Positions 8,101 to 12,178 of a DNA stretch of 12,178 nucleotides are shown here, in pieces (position 1 is the first letter of the stretch; each line of letters begins with the position of its first letter). The notes under the pieces were generated by a model. That model searched no databases. It saw nothing but the letters and a program-made list of their open reading frames with translations, and was not told where the DNA came from. Source of the DNA: Solirubrobacteraceae bacterium (GTDB lineage Bacteria > Actinomycetota > Thermoleophilia > Solirubrobacterales > Solirubrobacteraceae); assembly GCA_025928415.1 (NCBI GenBank), contig JAICJK010000030.1, positions 1 through 12,178 of the forward strand, read 5' to 3'. A program made the translations under genes and the position numbers.

Positions 8101-8849
8101 CCGGCCGCGCCGCCGACCGCATCACCTTCCACGACGCGCAGGTGCAGCCGCGCACGGTCATCACCTCGCCCGAGTGGTCGGGCATCGAGGCCCACGGGCG
8201 CCGCTACGCGCCGTTCACCTCCAACGTCGAGCGCCTCAAGCCCTGGCACACGCTGTCCGGGCGCCAGCACTTCTACGTCGACCACGCGTGGATGCTGGAG
8301 CTCGGCGAGGGCCTGCCGGTCTTCCGCCCGCCGCTGCACCACCGCGCGATCTTCGGCGACCAGGGCGCGCAGGACGGCTCGGGGCGGCCGGAGCTGACCC
8401 TGCGCTACCTGACCCCGCACTCGAAGTGGTCGATCCACTCCGAGTACCAGGACAACCTGCACATGCTCACGCTGTTCCGGGGTGGCGGGATGCTGTGGAT
8501 CAGCCGCGAGGACGCCGCGGCGCTCGACATCGCCGACAACGACTGGCTGGAGGCCTACAACCGCAACGGCGTCGTGGCCTGCCGGGCCGCGGTCTCCCAC
8601 CGCATCCCGCAGGGCACGTGCCTGATGTACCACGCCAAGGACCGCCACCTGAACGTCCCGCTGACCGAGCTGCACGGCAAGCGCGGCGGGACCGACAACT
8701 CGCTGACGCGGATCGTGATGAAGCCGACGCACTTCATCGGCGGCTACGCCCAGCTCTCGTTCGGCTTCAACTACTACGGCCCCACGGGCTCGCAGCGCGA
8801 CGAGGTCACGGTGCTGCGCAAGCGTGAGGCGGAGGTGACCTTCGAATGA
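5178..8849 (+). CDS. narG: Respiratory nitrate reductase alpha subunit NarG
   Basis: NarG is the Mo-bisMGD catalytic subunit that reduces nitrate to nitrite in the membrane-bound NarGHI complex, on the cytoplasmic face. From the ATG at 5178 it has 1223 residues, close to the family norm of about 1,230-1,250. The N-terminal Fe-S (FS0) ligands are visible: His53, Cys57 and Cys61 in STHGVNCTGSCSW, and Cys96 in RGCPRGAS. The Mo ligand is Asp222 in SFYDWYADLPP. Similarity to E. coli NarG as remembered runs the whole length, for example GGGWAHYVGQEK, LGSSGKGHE, LPAATWYEK and TLSGRQ. The start was chosen because the distance to the conserved DRDW...GRWAHDK block matches E. coli NarG. An in-frame ATG at 5091 would add 29 Arg/Pro-rich residues with atypical codon use. 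No Tat signal is seen, which fits a cytoplasmic enzyme. Its stop overlaps narH (ATGA). A related cytoplasmic-type nitrite oxidoreductase cannot be excluded by sequence alone, but the context favours nitrate reduction. Confidence 0.97.
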   Translation: MADRDGPILEAHRFLRRGPVNAEGWSQLVAKDRDWERSYRGRWAHDKVVRSTHGVNCTGSCSWNVYVKDGLITWESQAVDYPSTGAEMPEYEPRGCPRGASFSWYTYSPLRLKYPYVRGSLLAMFLEARARLGDSVEAWAEIVEDPEKARLYRRQRGKGGFVRASWEDAVDMIAAAHVHTIARHGPDRVVGFSPIPAMSQASYAAGTRFLSLIGGTILSFYDWYADLPPSSPQTFGDQTDVPESGDWFNAGYLMVWGTNLPTTRTPDAHFMTEARYRGQKVVVVSPDYAEHTKFADDWLAAEPGSDGALAMAMGHVILKEFHVEREVPYFRDYARRFTDLPLLVTLREGDGAHVPDRLLRASDLEAAAAEEHAEWKPVVLDERTGEPAVPNGSVGHRYGEEQGRWNLRLEGIEPALTLLDRAEDRVAVDLPRFDTGESEGGTSVRRGVPVMRIGGHLVTTVLDLVLAQYAVGRDGLPGDWPADYDDPQPCTPAWQEAITSVDRHVVARVAREFARNAEVTEGRSMICMGAGTNHWFHSDQTYRTFLALVMMCGCEGVNGGGWAHYVGQEKVRPLAGWQTIAFALDWTRPPRHQSGTPFFYLATDQWRYERIRPEDHASPLGRGLLEGRHIADVNALGARLGWLPSYPSFDRSSLDLADEAERVGVEPAEHVVRELREGRLRFACEDPDAPGNHPKVMTVWRANVLGSSGKGHEYFLKHLLGTTENAVRAEETPPELRPREVTWRDEAPDGKLDLMTTIDFRMTSNALFSDVVLPAATWYEKYDLSSTDLHPFVHTFNQAVPPPWESKSDWDAFHRIAERFSELAGAHLGVRRDVVAAPLLHDTADEIAQPLGEVRDWRAGECEPVPGRTLPKLIVVERDYPSVAEKWAALGPLVEQQGTAVKGASWVADEEVAELRAANGAVRGGVADGRPSLRRVEHACEAILALSGTTNGRLAVEGFRSLERTTGVELADLAAGRAADRITFHDAQVQPRTVITSPEWSGIEAHGRRYAPFTSNVERLKPWHTLSGRQHFYVDHAWMLELGEGLPVFRPPLHHRAIFGDQGAQDGSGRPELTLRYLTPHSKWSIHSEYQDNLHMLTLFRGGGMLWISREDAAALDIADNDWLEAYNRNGVVACRAAVSHRIPQGTCLMYHAKDRHLNVPLTELHGKRGGTDNSLTRIVMKPTHFIGGYAQLSFGFNYYGPTGSQRDEVTVLRKREAEVTFE

Positions 8850-10435
8850 GGATCCGCGCGCAGGTCGGCATGGTGATGAACCTCGACAAGTGCATCGGCT
8901 GCCACACCTGCTCGGTCACCTGCAAGCAGGTGTGGACCAACCGCCCGGGCGCCGAGTACATGTGGTTCAACGACGTCGAGACGAAGCCCGGGCTGGGCTA
9001 CCCCAAGCGCTGGGAGGACCAGGAGCAGTGGCGCGGCGGCTGGGAGCTCGATCGCAAGGGCCGGCTGCGGCTGAAGGCCGGCGGGCGGATCAAGAAGCTC
9101 CTGAGCATCTTCTCCAACCCCGACCTGCCGCAGATCGACGACTACTACGAGCCGTGGACCTACGACTACGACAAGCTGATCACCGCGCCGCTGTCCAAGC
9201 ACGACCCGGTCGCCCGCGCGCGCTCGCAGCTCACCGGGAAGGCGCTCGAGGAGATCCGCTGGGGCCCGAACTGGGACGACAACCTCGCGGGGACCGCCGA
9301 GCACATCCACGACGACCCGCTGACCAAGGGGATCGAGGAGCAGGTCAAGGCGACCTACGAGCAGGCGTTCATGTTCTACCTGCCGCGGATCTGCGAGCAC
9401 TGCCTGAACCCGTCGTGCGTCGCGTCGTGCCCCTCGGGGGCGATGTACAAGCGCGAGGAGGACGGCATCGTCCTCGTCGACCAGGCCAAGTGCCGCGGCT
9501 GGCGCTTCTGCGTGTCGGGCTGCCCGTACAAGAAGGTCTACTTCAACCACAACACCGGCAAGGCCGAGAAGTGCACGCTGTGCTACCCGCGCATCGAGGT
9601 GGGGCTGCCGACGATCTGCTCGGAGACCTGCGTCGGGCGCATCCGCTACATCGGCCTGGTGCTCTACGACTCCGACCGGGTCGAGGCGGCCGCGTCGGTC
9701 CCCGACGAGCACGACCTGCTGGACGCGCAGCGCGACGTGTTCCTGGACCCGGAGGACCCGGCGGTGCGCGCGCAGGCGGCGCGCGACGGCATCCCGGACG
9801 ACTGGATCGAGGCGGCGCGCCGCTCGCCGGTCTACGCGCTGGCGCACCGCTACCGCGTGGCGCTGCCGCTGCACCCCGAGTACCGGACGCTGCCGATGGT
9901 CTGGTACGTCCCGCCGCTGTCGCCGATCGTCAACAGCCTGGAGACCGACGGCTACGAGGCCGACCCCGACCACGTCTTCGGCGCGATCGAGGCGATGCGC
10001 ATCCCGGTCGACTACCTGGCCAACCTGCTCAGCGCCGGCGACGGCGAGGTCATCCGCGACGTGCTGCGGCGCCTGGCCGCGATGCGCGGGCACATGCGCA
10101 AGCGCGAGGTCCTCGGCGAGCACGACACGGCGATGGCCGCGGCCGCGGGGATGACCGTCGACGACGTCGAGGACATGTACCGGCTGCTGGCGATCGCCAA
10201 GTACGACGACCGCTACGTGATCCCGCAGGCGCACGCCGAGCTCGCCGACCGCCTGATGGAGCAGCAGGGCACGTGCGGGCTGGACTTCGAGGGCGGCCCC
10301 GGCAACTGCGGCGCGATCGCCTACGACTCGCACTCCGAGGACGAGGCGTTCATGCTGACCGAGGACCAGCCGGCCAAGCTCGACATCGTCCAGATGCTCG
10401 GCGACCGGCGGCGCGAGGAGGAGGCGGGCGGCTGA
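8846..10435 (+). CDS. narH: Respiratory nitrate reductase beta subunit NarH
   Basis: NarH has 529 residues and carries electrons from the NarI hemes to NarG through four Fe-S clusters. Four cysteine groups are visible: C16/C19/C22/C26 (CIGCHTCSVTC); C183/C186/C191/C195 (CEHCLNPSCVASC); C216/C222/C226, with Trp219 in place of the fourth Cys (CRGWRFCVSGC); and C243/C246/C258/C262. In the NarH family the Trp substitution marks the [3Fe-4S] cluster, so three [4Fe-4S] and one [3Fe-4S] cluster are expected. The region at 33-175 between the first and second groups and the acidic C-terminal half are typical of NarH. The length is slightly above that of E. coli NarH (512). The start overlaps the narG stop as ATGA, and the stop overlaps the narJ start as TGATG, implying translational coupling and fixed stoichiometry. 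Identification is secure. Confidence 0.97.
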   Translation: MRIRAQVGMVMNLDKCIGCHTCSVTCKQVWTNRPGAEYMWFNDVETKPGLGYPKRWEDQEQWRGGWELDRKGRLRLKAGGRIKKLLSIFSNPDLPQIDDYYEPWTYDYDKLITAPLSKHDPVARARSQLTGKALEEIRWGPNWDDNLAGTAEHIHDDPLTKGIEEQVKATYEQAFMFYLPRICEHCLNPSCVASCPSGAMYKREEDGIVLVDQAKCRGWRFCVSGCPYKKVYFNHNTGKAEKCTLCYPRIEVGLPTICSETCVGRIRYIGLVLYDSDRVEAAASVPDEHDLLDAQRDVFLDPEDPAVRAQAARDGIPDDWIEAARRSPVYALAHRYRVALPLHPEYRTLPMVWYVPPLSPIVNSLETDGYEADPDHVFGAIEAMRIPVDYLANLLSAGDGEVIRDVLRRLAAMRGHMRKREVLGEHDTAMAAAAGMTVDDVEDMYRLLAIAKYDDRYVIPQAHAELADRLMEQQGTCGLDFEGGPGNCGAIAYDSHSEDEAFMLTEDQPAKLDIVQMLGDRRREEEAGG

Positions 10436-11085
10436 TGGGACGCGGCAGCCGCCGCCGGGCGGCCACGGCGACGACCTACAAGCTGTGCTCGCTGCTGCTG
10501 CAGTACCCGGGCGACGAGCTGCGCGCGGCGCAGGCCGAGCTCGTCGGCGCGGTCGCCGGGCTGCCGCGCTCGCCGGCGGCCGACGCGCTCGGGCGCTTCT
10601 GCGCCTGGTGGACGGCCACCGATCCGCTCGCCGCCGCCCAGCACTACGTCGAGACGCTCGACCTGCACAAGCGCTCGGGGCTGTACCTCACCTACTACGG
10701 CGAGGGCGACAAGCGCGAGCGGGGCAGCGCGCTGCTGCGCCTCAAGCGCCTGTACCGCGCGTCCGGCCTGCCGCTGGAGGGCACCGAGCTGCCCGACTAC
10801 CTCCCGGTCATGCTCGAGTTCGCGGCGGCCGCGCCGCCCGCCCACGGCGAGCTCGTGCTGCGCGAGCACCGCGCCGCGCTGGAGCTCGTGCGGCTCAGCC
10901 TGCGCGACCACGGCAGTCCCTACGCGGAGCTCGTCGACGCGGTGTGCCTGACGCTGGGCGAGCCGTCGGCGGCCGACCGCCTGCGGGTCGCGGCGCTGGC
11001 GGCGGGCGGCCCGCCGCAGGAGCTCGTCGGCCTCGAGCCGTTCGCGCCACCTGAGGTGATGCCCGCCGCGGAGGCCCGCAGGTGA
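10435..11085 (+). CDS. narJ: Nitrate reductase molybdenum cofactor assembly chaperone NarJ
   Basis: NarJ has 216 residues and is a TorD/NarJ-family chaperone, not part of the final enzyme. It binds apo-NarG, helps insert the Mo cofactor and Fe-S cluster, and holds NarGH until it docks on NarI. Family signatures are YVETLDLHKRSGLYLTYY (71-88), GDKRERG (91-97) and ELPDYLPVMLEF (118-129), along with an all-helical character. The N-terminus is basic (GRGSRRR) before the conserved YKLCSLLLQYP helix. The ATG shares one base with the narH stop (TGATG), and AGGAGGAGG at 10416-10424 supplies a Shine-Dalgarno 10 bases upstream. The length fits the family (about 200-240). Position between narH and narI is the canonical narGHJI order. 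Identification is secure from motifs plus context. Confidence 0.93.
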   Translation: MGRGSRRRAATATTYKLCSLLLQYPGDELRAAQAELVGAVAGLPRSPAADALGRFCAWWTATDPLAAAQHYVETLDLHKRSGLYLTYYGEGDKRERGSALLRLKRLYRASGLPLEGTELPDYLPVMLEFAAAAPPAHGELVLREHRAALELVRLSLRDHGSPYAELVDAVCLTLGEPSAADRLRVAALAAGGPPQELVGLEPFAPPEVMPAAEARR

Positions 11086-11104
11086 AGCATCGAGGATCGG
11101 CGCC

Positions 11105-11132
11105 CGCGGTGGCCGCGACCCCCGGGAGGGTC
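11105..11132 (+). promoter_or_regulatory. Paired hairpins in the narJ-narI spacer that overlap the narI ribosome binding site
   Basis: The 52-base spacer (11086-11137) is the only real gap inside narGHJI. It contains CGCGG/CCGCG (11105-11109 and 11113-11117, loop TGG), directly followed by GACCC/GGGTC (11117-11121 and 11128-11132). The second stem-loop takes in the narI Shine-Dalgarno GGGAGGG (11124-11130), which lies about 8 bases before the ATG. Pairing could therefore mask narI initiation. The stems are short and chance is possible. Confidence 0.35.
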
Positions 11133-11137
11133 CGTCG

Positions 11138-11845
11138 ATGAGCTCCGGCGACGTCCTGCTCTGGATCATCATCCCCTACGCCGCCGTCACGGCGTTCGCG
11201 GTCGGGCACTGGTGGCGCTACCGCACCGACCAGTTCTCGTGGACCTCGCGCTCGACGCAGCTCCTGGACCGGCGCGTGCTCGGCTGGGCGAGCCCCGCCT
11301 TCCACTACGGCGCGCTGGCCGCCGTCGGCGGCCACGTCATCGGGCTGTGCATCCCGCCGTCGGTGACCGAGGCGGTCGGGATCTCCGAGAGCTTCTACCG
11401 CTGGTTCGCCGCCATCGCGGGCGGCGTGGCCGGGGCCGTGACGCTGATCGGCTTCGTCGGCCTCGTCTACCGGCGGGCGACCAGCGACCGCGTCCGGCGC
11501 TCGACCACGCGGATGGACATCGCGACGTACTTCCTGCTCACCGTCCTGATCGTCCTGGGCTGCTGGATGACCTTCGGCTACAACCTCATCACCAAGAGCC
11601 CCTACAACTACCGCGACACGGTCGGCGAGTGGTGGCGGTCGCTGTTCTACCTGCACCCCCACGTCGACGCGGTCAAGGACGCGCCGGTGATCTACCAGCT
11701 GCACGCGATCATCGCCTGGGCGTTCTGGGCCTTCTTCCCGTTCAGCCGGCTCGTGCACGCCTGGAGCATCCCGCTGCAGTACGTCGGGCGGCCGTACATC
11801 CTCTACCGGCGGCGCTACGGCTCCTCGCGGGCGCCGATCCGCTGA
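11138..11845 (+). CDS. narI: Respiratory nitrate reductase gamma subunit NarI (diheme cytochrome b)
   Basis: NarI has 235 residues and is an integral membrane subunit that oxidises quinol and passes electrons through two b hemes to NarH. Five hydrophobic segments are seen at about 5-25, 52-75, 86-110, 127-150 and 184-205. The heme ligands are clear: His56 and His66 (AFHYGALAAVGGHVIG), and His189 and His207 (YQLHAIIAWAF and RLVHAWS). The first pair has the same numbering as E. coli NarI as remembered, and the second pair is offset by two. The C-terminus (RPYILYRRRYGSSRAPIR) is basic and cytoplasmic, as expected for the part that contacts NarGH. The ATG at 11138 follows GGAGG (11125-11129) by 8 bases, and 52 bases separate it from narJ. 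Oxidation of quinol on the outer side with nitrate reduction inside makes the complex energy-conserving. Identification is secure. Confidence 0.96.
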   Translation: MSSGDVLLWIIIPYAAVTAFAVGHWWRYRTDQFSWTSRSTQLLDRRVLGWASPAFHYGALAAVGGHVIGLCIPPSVTEAVGISESFYRWFAAIAGGVAGAVTLIGFVGLVYRRATSDRVRRSTTRMDIATYFLLTVLIVLGCWMTFGYNLITKSPYNYRDTVGEWWRSLFYLHPHVDAVKDAPVIYQLHAIIAWAFWAFFPFSRLVHAWSIPLQYVGRPYILYRRRYGSSRAPIR

Positions 11846-11850
11846 CGTGG

Positions 11851-11880
11851 GCCCTCCCGCCGAGGGCGACTGCGTAGTCG
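11851..11880 (+). terminator. Tandem hairpins between narI and the transporter gene
   Basis: Five bases after the narI stop, GCCCTC (11851-11856) and GAGGGC (11862-11867) form a perfect 6-base stem with a 5-base loop. CGACT/AGTCG (11867-11871 and 11876-11880) follows at once with a 4-base loop. No T-tract follows. They may attenuate or process the transcript between narGHJI and the transporter, or act as a DNA site for the transporter promoter. The structure is seen; the role is inference. Confidence 0.35.
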
Positions 11881-11923
11881 ACCCGGGGCACGACCGCGGG
11901 CCGACCCGGATTCAGGAGGTGCC

Positions 11924-12178
11924 GTGCCGGGCGATCCTGTGAACGTGGCGACCACGACGAGCACCGGACCATCACGGGGCAGCGCGGCAGCACTGGCGCT
12001 GGGCACGGCGGCCTTCGTCGCCTGCTTCTACGCCTGGAGCCTGCTCGGGCCCCTGGGCCCCGACCTGCAGGATCAGCTCGGGCTGAGCGACTTCGCGCTG
12101 TCGATGATCGTCGCCGTCCCGGTCATCCTCGGGTCGGTGCTGCGCGTGCCGTTCGGCGTGCTGACCGACCGCTACGGC
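11924..12178 (+). CDS. narK: MFS nitrate/nitrite transporter NarK (5' part only)
   Basis: Only the first 85 codons lie in the window. The GTG at 11924 follows AGGAGG (11914-11919) by 4 bases, a short gap. An in-frame GTG at 11939 lies 19 bases from that site and is less likely. The N-terminus is hydrophilic (MPGDPVNVATTTSTG). A first membrane helix follows (about 22-45, with FYAWSLLGPLGPDLQ), and a second at about 57-80 ending in LRVPFGVLTDRYG, the MFS loop 2-3 motif (G-x-L-x-D-R-x-G). Arg74 in the second helix sits where nitrate/nitrite porters have their substrate-binding arginine. Later NarK signature segments are beyond the window, so nitrate specificity rests on this helix and on following narGHJI. 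NarG faces the cytoplasm without a Tat signal, so the cell needs nitrate uptake and nitrite export, which fits. Confidence 0.82.
   Translation, partial: MPGDPVNVATTTSTGPSRGSAAALALGTAAFVACFYAWSLLGPLGPDLQDQLGLSDFALSMIVAVPVILGSVLRVPFGVLTDRYG

Noticed and set aside
3387-8732. A 1,781-codon open frame on the minus strand opposite narG and neighbouring genes.
   Set aside because: It is the mirror of strong G/C third-position bias on the coding strand. Its translation is Arg/Val/Asp/Gly/His-rich low-complexity sequence with no domain, while the plus strand encodes unmistakable NarG.
5357-8827. A 1,156-codon plus-strand open frame inside narG in another frame.
   Set aside because: It is rich in Arg, Pro, Ala and Gly with no recognisable motif. 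It stays open only because stop codons are rare at this GC content.

Overview
The window comes from a very GC-rich chromosome (well above 70% GC by eye, with third codon positions almost always G or C). Genes are tightly packed, GTG starts occur, and neighbours join by ATGA or TGATG overlaps. This suits a high-GC actinobacterium. The style and gene mix would fit Thermoleophilia/Solirubrobacterales, but that placement is an impression, not something the sequence proves. Base composition looks uniform, with no sign of recent insertion, IS element, tRNA, rRNA or CRISPR.

Left block (1-3688): a TetR-family regulator on the minus strand, cut by the window edge, faces a two-gene plus-strand unit. 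That unit is a Baeyer-Villiger-type flavin monooxygenase and a class I cytochrome P450 joined by an ATGA overlap. The 106-base divergent gap holds a comparatively AT-rich patch with an inverted repeat and a 10-base palindrome. These cover a good promoter for the regulator gene and a possible -10 for the monooxygenase, so the two oxygenases are probably a TetR-repressed catabolic or modifying pair. The substrate is unknown, and the P450's ferredoxin and reductase partners must be encoded elsewhere.

Middle (3689-5033): a GC-rich hairpin follows the P450. Next comes a monocistronic secreted or lipid-anchored protein with six Asp-box (BNR) repeats, predicted to fold as a sialidase-like beta-propeller. 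Its function is unknown.

Right block (5034-12178): a complete respiratory nitrate reductase operon in the order narG-narH-narJ-narI. It is followed by the start of an MFS transporter that fits NarK and runs off the end. NarG (Mo-bisMGD catalytic subunit) and NarH (four Fe-S clusters) form the cytoplasmic part, NarJ is the maturation chaperone, and NarI (two b hemes) anchors the complex and takes electrons from quinol. The transporter would supply nitrate and/or export nitrite. Every key cofactor ligand checked is present, so the complex should be functional.

No undescribed system is evident. The items most worth a second look are the TetR operator architecture, the altered monooxygenase fingerprint and its coupling to a P450, the Asp-box protein, and the structured leaders or spacers before narG, narI and narK.
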